From NCBI GenBank assembly GCA_023150935.1, contig JAKLJW010000030.1, positions 1 through 63,775 of the forward strand: 63,775 nucleotides of DNA. The letters are read 5' to 3'. How positions within the stretch are numbered: position 1 is the first letter of the stretch; the number at the start of each line of letters is the position of its first letter. The notes below the pieces were generated by a model, which was not told the origin of the DNA, ran no database searches, and saw nothing but the letters and a program-made list of their open reading frames with translations. Source of the DNA: Candidatus Binatia bacterium (GTDB lineage Bacteria > Desulfobacterota > Binatia > HRBIN30). This document shows, in pieces, positions 17,310 to 25,092 of the stretch. Position numbers and translations under genes: made by a program.

Positions 17310-18329
17310 CTACGCCGGGTTGGTGGCGAAGAAGGCGTGGAAGCTATCGCCGGGGACGAGGTCGCGGCTGCGCGCGGCGACGAACCCGGCTTCGCGCATC
17401 TGATCGACCAGCTCTTCCGGGGCGGGCAGACGCCCGCAGCGTTCGGTACCGGCGCTCCAGATGTCGAGGCCGATGGCAGCCGGTCCGCCGCCACTGCACG
17501 TGGTCGTCAGCAGCAACTTGCCGCCGGGCTTGAGCAGCGCGCGGGCATGACGCAGCAAACCGACCCGTTCGGCGACCGGAAAGTAGTAGATGTTGTTGTG
17601 AAAGGTGACGAGATCGAAGGTTCCCTCGGCGGTCTTCTTGCGGACGTCGAGGTTGTCGACGTGGGCGCGATTGGCCAGACCCCACTGCAGCAGATTCCGG
17701 TTGGCGAACTCGGCGACCTCGGCCTGGAGTTCGAGTCCGAGGGCGGTCAGATCGGGGTTACGCTCGGCCGCATATCTAATGTACGTGCCGGAGCCGGCTC
17801 CCACTTCGAGCACGCGCATGGGGCCTCGGCGCGGGACGACCTCGTCGATGGCTTCATGAACGAAGGGCCTCACCAGTGGCGAAGAGCGGGCGATCAGAAT
17901 GCCGTCCTGATCGGCGAGCGTGAAGCGGTCGCCGCGGGCGAGGCGTTCGGGCGTTTCGAGGATCAGCCGGTGGTGCAACGTGCCCACCTCTTCGAGGATG
18001 GCAACGATCGCATCGTTCTTGGGCAGGGCGAGATGGCGGGCCAGAAAGCCGCCGAGCGAGTAACGATCGTCGGTGCAGCGCAGTTCGCCGACGCGGACCC
18101 CGAGCTCGAGCCACTTGCGCAACCAGTCCTGATCTTTGGGATCGCCGACCATGTCGCGCGTCAGATCGGAGAAGGTCGCGGGTCGTGCCGCCAGTCGCTT
18201 GAGCAAGCCTGCCCGGAAGGCGGCGATCAGCCACACTAGGCGGTAGTAGGGATTCATCAGACGCATGGCGCGCAACAGGAGGAGCAATTGTCCCTTGCGC
18301 AGAACCTCGACAGCCGTACGTGCTTTCAT
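17310..18329 (-). CDS. SAM-dependent methyltransferase with N-terminal winged-helix domain (O-methyltransferase-like)
   Basis: 339 residues. The first 110 or so form a dimerisation/winged-helix region (PYYRLVWLIAAFRAGLLKRLA, RPATFSDLTRDM) as in CrtF/BchU and plant-type O-methyltransferases. The Rossmann part has motif I, VLEVGAGSGTYIRYAAE, near residue 175, an acidic strand end (ALGLELQAEVAEFA), and LLKPGGKLLLTTT. The gene follows the tetR stop by 12 bp. Beside a U32 hydroxylase-like pair, an O-methyltransferase suggests a hydroxylation-then-methylation sequence; this is inference. Confidence 0.78.
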   Translation of the reverse strand: MKARTAVEVLRKGQLLLLLRAMRLMNPYYRLVWLIAAFRAGLLKRLAARPATFSDLTRDMVGDPKDQDWLRKWLELGVRVGELRCTDDRYSLGGFLARHLALPKNDAIVAILEEVGTLHHRLILETPERLARGDRFTLADQDGILIARSSPLVRPFVHEAIDEVVPRRGPMRVLEVGAGSGTYIRYAAERNPDLTALGLELQAEVAEFANRNLLQWGLANRAHVDNLDVRKKTAEGTFDLVTFHNNIYYFPVAERVGLLRHARALLKPGGKLLLTTTCSGGGPAAIGLDIWSAGTERCGRLPAPEELVDQMREAGFVAARSRDLVPGDSFHAFFATNPA

Positions 18330-18341
18330 GACTCTTCCTCC

Positions 18342-19019
18342 TTATCGACCTCTGCGGTCGGATCGTTTCGGCGTTTGCGACGACGGATTACGGGAGGGAG
18401 CGGGCGCCAGACCCTGCATCTGCAGCTCGATCGCGCGCCGCAGCGCCAGGTCCGTCTGCTGCCGATCGGGCAAGCCGCCACCCAGCCAGGCCTGGACGTG
18501 GAAAGCGTAGTGGGCAAAGAAGGCGAGAACCTGATCGGCGGTCTCGACGTCCGCCCGCAACTCGCCGCGGGCCTTTGCGCGTTCCACCAGGCCGCCAATG
18601 CGGTCAAGGAACTCCTGGGTCAGAGCGACCATCTCCGTGGGTTCGCCGGTGCGGTAGAAGAACTCGCCGGCGATCACCGTCGCCAGGGCCGGATTACGGG
18701 CGTAGAAATCCAGAAAGCGCCCGAACACCTCCATCAGCGCCTCCGGTAGAGGCAGGTCGGACTGCGCCCGCGCGGTACCCTCCTCCAGCATCGAGCGCGC
18801 CTCGTCGCGAAAGACGAGGAAGAGCAACTCGCGCTTGTCGCGGGCGTACAGGAACAGCGTGCCGGTGGCGATGCGCGCCCGCCGGCAAATTTCGCGGGCG
18901 GTGGCACCCTCGAAGCCCTTCTTCGCAAACAGATCGCGGGCCGCCCGCTTGATCCGCGCGAGCTTGTCCTGCTTGTTGCGTTCGCGCAGTCCCATCGGCG
19001 CCGGCGCGGTGGATGTCAT
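18342..19019 (-). CDS. TetR-family transcriptional regulator
   Basis: 225 residues. The N-terminal helix-turn-helix reads AARDLFAKKGFEGATAREICRRARIATGTLFLYARDKRELL, a standard TetR DNA-binding domain; the rest is a helical ligand-binding domain. The ATG at 19019 is preferred to the one at 19029-19031 because GGAG lies 7 bases before it. As first gene of the minus-strand operon it probably represses itself and the downstream genes, with derepression by an intermediate or product. Operator-like repeats stand directly upstream. Confidence 0.88.
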   Translation of the reverse strand: MTSTAPAPMGLRERNKQDKLARIKRAARDLFAKKGFEGATAREICRRARIATGTLFLYARDKRELLFLVFRDEARSMLEEGTARAQSDLPLPEALMEVFGRFLDFYARNPALATVIAGEFFYRTGEPTEMVALTQEFLDRIGGLVERAKARGELRADVETADQVLAFFAHYAFHVQAWLGGGLPDRQQTDLALRRAIELQMQGLAPAPSRNPSSQTPKRSDRRGR

Positions 19020-19034
19020 CGCTCGCTCCATAAC

Positions 19035-19065
19035 TGAACACGTTCATTTCTATACGCGTTCATTT
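19035..19065. promoter_or_regulatory. Putative TetR operator region
   Basis: The 12-mer TGAACACGTTCA (19035-19046) has palindromic arms TGAAC/GTTCA, and CGTTCATTT occurs twice as a direct repeat at 19041-19049 and 19057-19065, 16 bp apart. The sites cover the region just upstream of the tetR start, which is AT-rich against its surroundings and so likely holds the promoter. Confidence 0.6.
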
Positions 19066-19433
19066 TTTATTGCAAGCCCGCCGCAAGCGATTTCTTCGGT
19101 GCCGGTCCGCGGCGGTAACGACGACTCGGACGGGGCCGGGGATTTCCCTGGGGCGATCAGGGGAGTTCGATGCCGCGATGCGCAGCCGCTCCGGTGCGCG
19201 GACGTGCGGCCGAGGGAAAGCGTCGCGCCTCGCGACCGGACATGCCGCGCAAGCCCTCCTCGTGGCCTGTCGTGCAGAGATCCTGGGGGTTGTGCGGGTC
19301 GGCCCGCGCCGCGGGCGGGCGTCTCTTGCAGACGGGAGTCAGCCGGCGGCGCGACTGCCGGCGCGTGGCGTCAAGCGGTGCTCGTCGGCGTTCCGGAAGT
19401 CATCGACCCGGGCCGGGCGTCGGCCGCGCGCCG
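19066..19433. other. Intergenic stretch, nothing recognised
   Basis: 368 bases between the 5' end of the tetR gene and the 3' end of the GH1 gene, both on the minus strand. Frames are open in places but give only Arg/Ala-rich translations with no family motif. No tRNA-like fold or terminator with a T-run was seen. Confidence 0.4.
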
Positions 19434-20675
19434 TCACTCCTCGAACGTATTGCTGCGGGCAATAGCGCCCATCCAGTCGGCGCTCGCCTTCGGCGTGCGG
19501 CGCTGCGTGTCCCGATCCACGGCCACCAGACCGAACTGCGGCCCGTAACCGAACAGCCACTCGAAATTGTCCATGAGCGACCAGTAGAAGTAACCGCGCA
19601 CATCGATGCCGTCGCGCAGACATCGCGCCACGCCGCGCAGGGCGCGGCGCACGTATTCGATGCGCTGGGCGTCGTCGGTGGTGCCGATGCCGTTCTCGGT
19701 CACGTATATCGGCACGCCGGCTACGGAGCTGGCGTAGCGGATGGTCGCTTCAAGCGCCTCGGGCCAGAACTCGTATCCCATGATCAGCGTCGGCACACCG
19801 GCCTCGGGCTCAAGCGCGCCGTCGGGGCCGAACCGCACCCTGCTGTACGTCTGTACGCCGACGAAATCGTCGCCGCGAGCCAATTCGAGGAACGGATCGA
19901 ACGTCTCAGCCCTGGCGGCATCGCGCCGAGACTCGCCACCGGGTACGGCCTGATAATCCTGCATCGCCAGCGTGACACCGACCGGGAAGGCGCCTGGACC
20001 GGACTTGAGCACGTCTCGGGAGCGGGCGTGCGCATCGAGCATCGTATCGCGCAGCTTCAGCGGATCGCCGAGCAGAAACGGTCCGAAGCGGTCGAGCGTC
20101 GACCCGGCCCTTGCGGCGGCGGTGGAGACGAACGGCGCTACCGCCTTCAGTCCCCCCGGCGGCATGACCCGGGAGATGGCCAGCGTCGCCGTCAGGTTCG
20201 CCTCGTTGATCGTGTAGGCCGTATCGATCAGGTCGCCCAGATGGCGCACGGCGCGCTCGCAGAAACGCAGGAAGCGGTCGACGTTGGCGCGGTCTTCCCA
20301 GCCGCCATCGGCGGTAAACCACAGCGGCGAAGTGAAATGATGGAAGGTCACGCAGGCTTGCAGTCCGTGTTCCTTGCAGCCGGCAAGCATCCGCCGGTAG
20401 TGATCGAGCGCGGCGAGCGAGAAGTGACCCTCGACAGGCTCGATGCGCGCCCACTCGATGGAGAAGCGATAAGCGCCGAAGCCGAGCTGCTTGAGCAGCA
20501 CCAGGTCCTGGGGGTACCGGTGGAAATGATCGCAGGCGTCGCCGGAAGGTTCGCGGAATAGCGTCTCCGGCGTGTGTTCGAGCAGCCAGAAATCGCAGCC
20601 GACGTTATTGCCCTCCACCTGGTGCGCCGCGGTCGCGGTGCCCCAGACGAATCCCTCCGGAAACGTGTACGTCAT
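19434..20675 (-). CDS. Glycoside hydrolase family 1 (beta-glucosidase-like)
   Basis: 413 residues. The N-terminus FPEGFVWGTATAAHQVEG is the GH1 signature. The acid/base Glu is in YTINEAN (usually TxNEP) and the nucleophile in IYVTENGIGT. FYWSLMDNFEWLFGYGPQFGLVAVD near the C-terminus is also diagnostic. There is no signal peptide, so it should act in the cytoplasm on small beta-glycosides. It is shorter than most GH1 enzymes (about 450) and carries NEA instead of NEP, a change I would expect to alter the +1 site rather than abolish catalysis. It is not tightly linked to its neighbours. Confidence 0.88.
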   Translation of the reverse strand: MTYTFPEGFVWGTATAAHQVEGNNVGCDFWLLEHTPETLFREPSGDACDHFHRYPQDLVLLKQLGFGAYRFSIEWARIEPVEGHFSLAALDHYRRMLAGCKEHGLQACVTFHHFTSPLWFTADGGWEDRANVDRFLRFCERAVRHLGDLIDTAYTINEANLTATLAISRVMPPGGLKAVAPFVSTAAARAGSTLDRFGPFLLGDPLKLRDTMLDAHARSRDVLKSGPGAFPVGVTLAMQDYQAVPGGESRRDAARAETFDPFLELARGDDFVGVQTYSRVRFGPDGALEPEAGVPTLIMGYEFWPEALEATIRYASSVAGVPIYVTENGIGTTDDAQRIEYVRRALRGVARCLRDGIDVRGYFYWSLMDNFEWLFGYGPQFGLVAVDRDTQRRTPKASADWMGAIARSNTFEE

Positions 20676-20796
20676 GGAGCACCCGTGCCACGCTGCCCGG
20701 CGCAGTGCAAGCCGCGCCGCCGGTGAGCCCGCCGTCGCAAACCCTCTCCCCGTACGATTTGGCCGACCGGCTCGCAGGCCGGCGCAACCGAGCGCT

Positions 20797-21405
20797 TTAC
20801 GCCTGTGCGCTGGGGCGCTGCTTGAAGCTCTCGTACCAGCGCGCGAGGTTCTTCAACGACGGATCGATCTCGACGCCGGCAAAGGCGGCGAAGTCGAGCG
20901 ACGCCAGCAACGTGCAATCGGCAATGGTCGGCCGATTGCCGGCCGCAAACGGTTTCTGGCCGATCTCGGCGTCGAGAACTTTCAGGTTTGCACGCAAGCG
21001 ACCGACGGCATTCTCTGCCGCTTCGGCGGACTGCTTGAGCCGTCCCGCCCAGAACGGGTGCGTATTCTGGAAGACGCCGGCGACGTTCCACAGCACGCCG
21101 AGTTCGGCGATCCGTTCCAGACGGCGCACGCGTGCCCGCTCCAGCGGATCGGAGCCGATCATCGGCGGATTGGGGTGCAACTCCTCCAAGTACTCCATGA
21201 TGGCCAACGACTCGGTGAGAACCGTCCCGTCATCCAGTTCGAGCACCGGCAGGCCGCCGAGCGGGTTCTTCTTGAGGAACTCCGGGGAACGATTCTGTCC
21301 CGTGATGATGTCGACCTGCTCGACCGGTACCTGAATACCCTTCTCGGCAAGGTAAACCCGCACCCGCTTCGGATTCGGCGCCAGAGCGAAATCGTAGAGC
21401 TTCAT
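20797..21405 (-). CDS. Glutathione S-transferase family protein
   Basis: 202 residues beginning MKLYDFALAPNPKRVRVYLAEKG, a GST N-terminal thioredoxin-like domain with the early catalytic region. NPLGGLPVLELDDGTVLTESLAIMEYLEE contains the cis-Pro and the SNAIL/TRAIL-like ES motif of the glutathione site. The C-terminal helical domain includes FAAGNRPTIADCTLLASLDF. The start at 21405 is preceded by GAGGGG. Substrate unknown. Confidence 0.87.
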   Translation of the reverse strand: MKLYDFALAPNPKRVRVYLAEKGIQVPVEQVDIITGQNRSPEFLKKNPLGGLPVLELDDGTVLTESLAIMEYLEELHPNPPMIGSDPLERARVRRLERIAELGVLWNVAGVFQNTHPFWAGRLKQSAEAAENAVGRLRANLKVLDAEIGQKPFAAGNRPTIADCTLLASLDFAAFAGVEIDPSLKNLARWYESFKQRPSAQA

Positions 21406-21618
21406 AGGTTGACCCCTCATGTTCGAGAATGGCCGGAGATTATACGGCCACGAAGGGGAGTCAATGAGGGCCCGGTGGGCGTCTGCCCGCTCGGGTCTTC
21501 GTCTTCTTCGAGCGGTGGGTACCCCAGAGATACGGCGCACCGGCCGGGTGTAACCTTTTGCGTGCCTGCGGCGTGAAGCGGTCAGAACGTCGGAGCTGGA
21601 ATCGCATAGGAGGCCAAG

Positions 21619-22929
21619 GTGGCACAGACTGAGGATCGAGCGGACGTGTTGGTCGTCGGGGGTGGTCTGGCCGGGTTGGCAGCGGCGGCTTACGTGGCAA
21701 GGAGCGGTTTATCGGCGATCGTGTGCGAACGGGCGCCGTCGCTGGGCGGGCGGGCAGCCACCCATGGAACCGATGCGTTTCGCTTCAACCTCGGGCCGCA
21801 CGCGCTGTACCGGGCGGGTCATGCCAGGGCCGTCCTGGCGGAACTCGGGGTCGCCTATAGTGGCGGCGGGCCGCGCGCGTCAGGTGGAATCGCCGTCGAT
21901 CGAGGTGTCGCCCACGCCCTGCCCGGTGGGTTCTTCTCGCTGGTAACGACCGGTCTATTCGGGCTGGGCGCCAAGTTCGAGGCCGCCCGGTTTACGGGTG
22001 CCCTGGCGGGCATCGACCCTGAGCCCCTACAGGGCGTGCCGGTGGAAAAGTGGTGCGAATCGACGATCGATAACGGCGAAGTGCGCCGGTTGGCGATGGC
22101 GTTGATTCGCCTGACCAGCTACGCCAACGACCCCGCTCGGATGAGCGCCGGAACGGCCATTGCGCAGATGCAGATGGCGCTGAAAAGCGGCGTTTCCTAC
22201 CTCGATGACGGGTGGCAGACGCTGGTCGATGGGTTGCGTGCAGTGGCCGTGGCGGCCGGCGCGCGCGTGCTCACCGCGGCGCGGGTCAACGCGGTGGAGG
22301 ACGACGGCCGGCGCCGCCGCGTGCGGCTTGCCGGCGGCGAGACGGTGCTGGCCGACGCAGTCATCATCACCGGCCCCCCGCATGCTGCCGCCGCGATGGT
22401 AACCGGCCCGGGGTCGGACGCGCTACGGGGCTGGGCCGAGGCTGCCGTGCCGGTCAGGACGGCCTGCCTCGACGTGGGGTTGTCGCGCTTGCCGCGTCCA
22501 CACGTGACTTTTGCGCTGGGGATCGATCGACCGCTGTATTTCTCAGTGCACTCCGCCGTGGCTCGTCTGGCGCCCGCGGGCGGGGCGCTGATTCATGTGG
22601 CGAAGTACCTCGACGGGCGCACGGATGACGTGAAAGCCGACGAACGCGATCTCGAGGTTTTGCTCGACCTCCTTCAGCCGGGCTGGCGTGAGGCGGTGGT
22701 CGAGCGGCGATTTCTACCCAACATGGCGGTTGCCAACTGGTTGCCCACCGCGGCGAGTGGCGGTACGGCCGGGAGGCCCGGCCCGGAAGTGCCCGGCGCG
22801 GACAACCTGTTCGTCGCCGGCGATTGGGTGGGTCCGGAGGGCCTGCTCGCCGACGCCAGCCTGGCCAGCGCCCGGCGCGCCGCCCGACTGGCGGTGCGCC
22901 ACTGCCAGCCGGCGACCGCGGCGGCGTAG
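21619..22929 (+). CDS. FAD-dependent NAD(P)/amine-oxidase-type oxidoreductase (phytoene-desaturase-like)
   Basis: 436 residues. It begins with a dinucleotide-binding VVGGGLAGLAAAAYVARSG and the linked CERAPSLGGRAAT, as in phytoene desaturases and amine oxidases; the C-terminal FAD motif is NLFVAGDWVGPEGLLADASLASARRAA. The GTG start is preceded by AGGAGG at correct spacing. It is followed 60 bp later by an ECF41-type sigma gene and then by a CrtC-like hydratase gene. ECF41 sigma factors are usually encoded beside the oxidoreductase they control, so this is a candidate target. A carotenoid or other isoprenoid-lipid substrate is inference. Confidence 0.78.
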   Translation: MAQTEDRADVLVVGGGLAGLAAAAYVARSGLSAIVCERAPSLGGRAATHGTDAFRFNLGPHALYRAGHARAVLAELGVAYSGGGPRASGGIAVDRGVAHALPGGFFSLVTTGLFGLGAKFEAARFTGALAGIDPEPLQGVPVEKWCESTIDNGEVRRLAMALIRLTSYANDPARMSAGTAIAQMQMALKSGVSYLDDGWQTLVDGLRAVAVAAGARVLTAARVNAVEDDGRRRRVRLAGGETVLADAVIITGPPHAAAAMVTGPGSDALRGWAEAAVPVRTACLDVGLSRLPRPHVTFALGIDRPLYFSVHSAVARLAPAGGALIHVAKYLDGRTDDVKADERDLEVLLDLLQPGWREAVVERRFLPNMAVANWLPTAASGGTAGRPGPEVPGADNLFVAGDWVGPEGLLADASLASARRAARLAVRHCQPATAAA

Positions 22930-22989
22930 CGACGCGGGGTTGAGAGCCGACGGCTTTCGGCGCAAAGTAAGGTCCCTTACGGACTGCCC

Positions 22990-23982
22990 ATGTCTGGTGA
23001 GATTGCCGATTACGCCGCGTTGTTCGATGCCGAGCGCCGCTTCGTCTGGAGTCTGTGCTACCGCATGACCGGCAATGCCGCCGACGCGGACGAGCTGGTT
23101 CAGGAGACCTTCGTACGGGCGATGGAATCCCCGCCCGCACGCACGAGCGAGCCGTGGCGCCCGTGGCTGGTGCGGGTGGCGATGAACCTGTCACGCGACC
23201 GCCTGCGGCGGCGCCGGCGCGACGGCTACCGCGGCAACTGGTTACCGTCGCCGATCGAGACCGACGAAGCCGGGGCGTTGCCTGCATACGAGCTGCCACC
23301 GGAGTCCGGCAGCCCGACCGAAGGGCGGTACGAATTGATCGAGAGCGTGTCGTTCGCCTTCCTGCTGGCGCTCGAAGCGTTGCCCCCGAAGCAACGCGCA
23401 GTGTTGCTGTTGCGGGACGTGTTCGACTACTCCGTGCGCGATACGTCCGACGCTCTCGGGATGTCCGAAGCCAACGTGAAGACGGCCCACCACCGCGCAC
23501 GCCGCGCCATGGCGGCGTACGACCGCGAGCGTTGCGTACCGACGCGACACCTGCAGGAGCGCACCCGAGACGCGCTACAGCGCTTCCTGGTGGCGGTCGC
23601 CGCGCACGACGTGCCGTCGATCGAGGCCCTGCTCGCCGACGACGTGCGCAGCGTGAGCGACGGCGGCGAGTACGCCTCGGGTCACCGCCCGGTCATCGGA
23701 CGGGAACGGGTCACGCGCCTCGTCCTCGGGTTGCACCGCAAACGCCCGGTAGCTCGCTTCGACCTGCGAACGATCAATGGCCTGCCCGCGATTATCGCCG
23801 ACTTCGGCCATTATCGGCCGCGTCTGGCGCCGCGAGGAGTGATCCGCTGCGATATCGACCGGGAGGGACGCATTACCGCGCTCCACACCGTACTCGCGTC
23901 GCGCAAGCTAACTGCGATGCCGCCGGCAATCGCCGGTGGGTCCGCGGCGACGCGGCGGGCGCCCGGAGGACCGGATGTCTGA
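22990..23982 (+). CDS. ECF-type sigma factor with C-terminal SnoaL-like domain (ECF41/SigJ-like)
   Basis: 330 residues. Region 2 is visible in FVWSLCYRMTGNAADADELVQETFVRAM and region 4 in LPPKQRAVLLLRDVFDYSVRDTSDALGMSEANVKTAHHRARRAM. After about residue 190 a SnoaL/NTF2-like extension (LQRFLVAVAAHDVPSIEALLADDVRSVSDGG) replaces a separate anti-sigma factor, as in the ECF41 group, where the extension regulates activity. No anti-sigma gene is nearby, which fits. The likely regulon includes the flanking oxidoreductase and the CrtC-like gene 6 bp downstream. Confidence 0.85.
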   Translation: MSGEIADYAALFDAERRFVWSLCYRMTGNAADADELVQETFVRAMESPPARTSEPWRPWLVRVAMNLSRDRLRRRRRDGYRGNWLPSPIETDEAGALPAYELPPESGSPTEGRYELIESVSFAFLLALEALPPKQRAVLLLRDVFDYSVRDTSDALGMSEANVKTAHHRARRAMAAYDRERCVPTRHLQERTRDALQRFLVAVAAHDVPSIEALLADDVRSVSDGGEYASGHRPVIGRERVTRLVLGLHRKRPVARFDLRTINGLPAIIADFGHYRPRLAPRGVIRCDIDREGRITALHTVLASRKLTAMPPAIAGGSAATRRAPGGPDV

Positions 23983-23988
23983 GCTGCC

Positions 23989-25011
23989 ATGAGCGAGGCA
24001 TTACGGCGGGCGGTTCGAGAGGCCAATCACACTCGCTACCGGGCGGGGCAGTCGGCGGGCCACTACGAAAGCTTCTTTCTCAGGGCCAATCACCCGGCGC
24101 GACCGCTGGCGTTCTGGATCCGCTACACGCTCTTCAGCCCCGCGGATCGGCCCGCGGACGCGCTCGGCGAGCTGTGGGCGATCTACTTCGACGGCGAGTC
24201 CGGCGGGCACGTCGCGGTCAAGAAAGAGGTGCCTCTCGGCACCTGCAAGTTCGACCCGACCGGCCTGGCGGTCGACATCGACGGCGGCCGGCTCGATGGC
24301 ACCCGAGCGGTTGGCGCGGTGGGCAGTGGCGGCCGTAGCCTGGAGTGGGACCTTGCTTTCCGCGGTGCGGCGCCGCCGCTGTTTCTGCTGCCGCTCGCCC
24401 TTTACGACGCCCGGCTTCCGCGCGCGAAGAGCCTGGTGGGGAAGCCGCTGGCGGTGTTCGACGGCAGGCTCGGCGTCGAAGGACGAGCCGTGGAAATCGC
24501 GGGGTGGGTCGGCAGCCAGAATCACAACTGGGGGAGCCGGCACACGGATCACTACGCCTGGGGACAGGTGGCCGGCTTCGACAGCCATCCCGACAGTTTT
24601 CTGGAAGTGGCCACCGCGCGGCTGCGGTTGGGGCCGTTGTGGACGCCGCCGATGACGCCCATCGTCTTACGCCATTGCGGCGAGGAGATCGCGCTCAACG
24701 GCCTCGCGCAAACCCTGTGGGCGCGGGCCGGCGTGCGGTACTTCGAATGGACGTTCCGTTCCGAATCGGCACGCTGGCGCATCGACGGACGGATCGCCGC
24801 TCCCCGCGCGTCGTTCGTCGGCCTCCGTTACTACAATCCGCCCGGTGGCACCAAGTACTGCCTGAACAGCAAGCTGGCCGCGTGCGAACTGACGGTGACC
24901 GACAGGCAAGCGAGAGGCGCCGCGCCGGAGCGGCTTTCGACCGACCACCGCGCCGCCTTCGAAATCCTCACCGACGACGCTACCGGACACGGTCTGCCGC
25001 TGGCGGTCTAG
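23989..25011 (+). CDS. CrtC/AttH-like (carotenoid 1,2-hydratase / tocopherol-cyclase-fold) protein
   Basis: 340 residues. Motifs YESFFLRANHPARPLAFWIRYTLF, GWVGSQNHNWGSRHTDHYAWGQVAGF and YYNPPGGTKYCLNSKLAACEL match the lipocalin-like CrtC/AttH superfamily, which includes hydroxyneurosporene synthase. These enzymes hydrate or cyclise isoprenoid chains. There is no signal peptide. The gene is 6 bp after the sigma-factor stop. With the desaturase-like flavoprotein it may modify a carotenoid or another prenyl lipid, but no prenyl synthase is present in the window. Confidence 0.65.
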   Translation: MSEALRRAVREANHTRYRAGQSAGHYESFFLRANHPARPLAFWIRYTLFSPADRPADALGELWAIYFDGESGGHVAVKKEVPLGTCKFDPTGLAVDIDGGRLDGTRAVGAVGSGGRSLEWDLAFRGAAPPLFLLPLALYDARLPRAKSLVGKPLAVFDGRLGVEGRAVEIAGWVGSQNHNWGSRHTDHYAWGQVAGFDSHPDSFLEVATARLRLGPLWTPPMTPIVLRHCGEEIALNGLAQTLWARAGVRYFEWTFRSESARWRIDGRIAAPRASFVGLRYYNPPGGTKYCLNSKLAACELTVTDRQARGAAPERLSTDHRAAFEILTDDATGHGLPLAV

Positions 25012-25092
25012 CGCGACCGGACAGGACCTGCCCGCCATCGTCGACCGGGGCTCCGCCCGCCGTGGGCCGTGGGCCGTCACGGCGCAGAGCCG

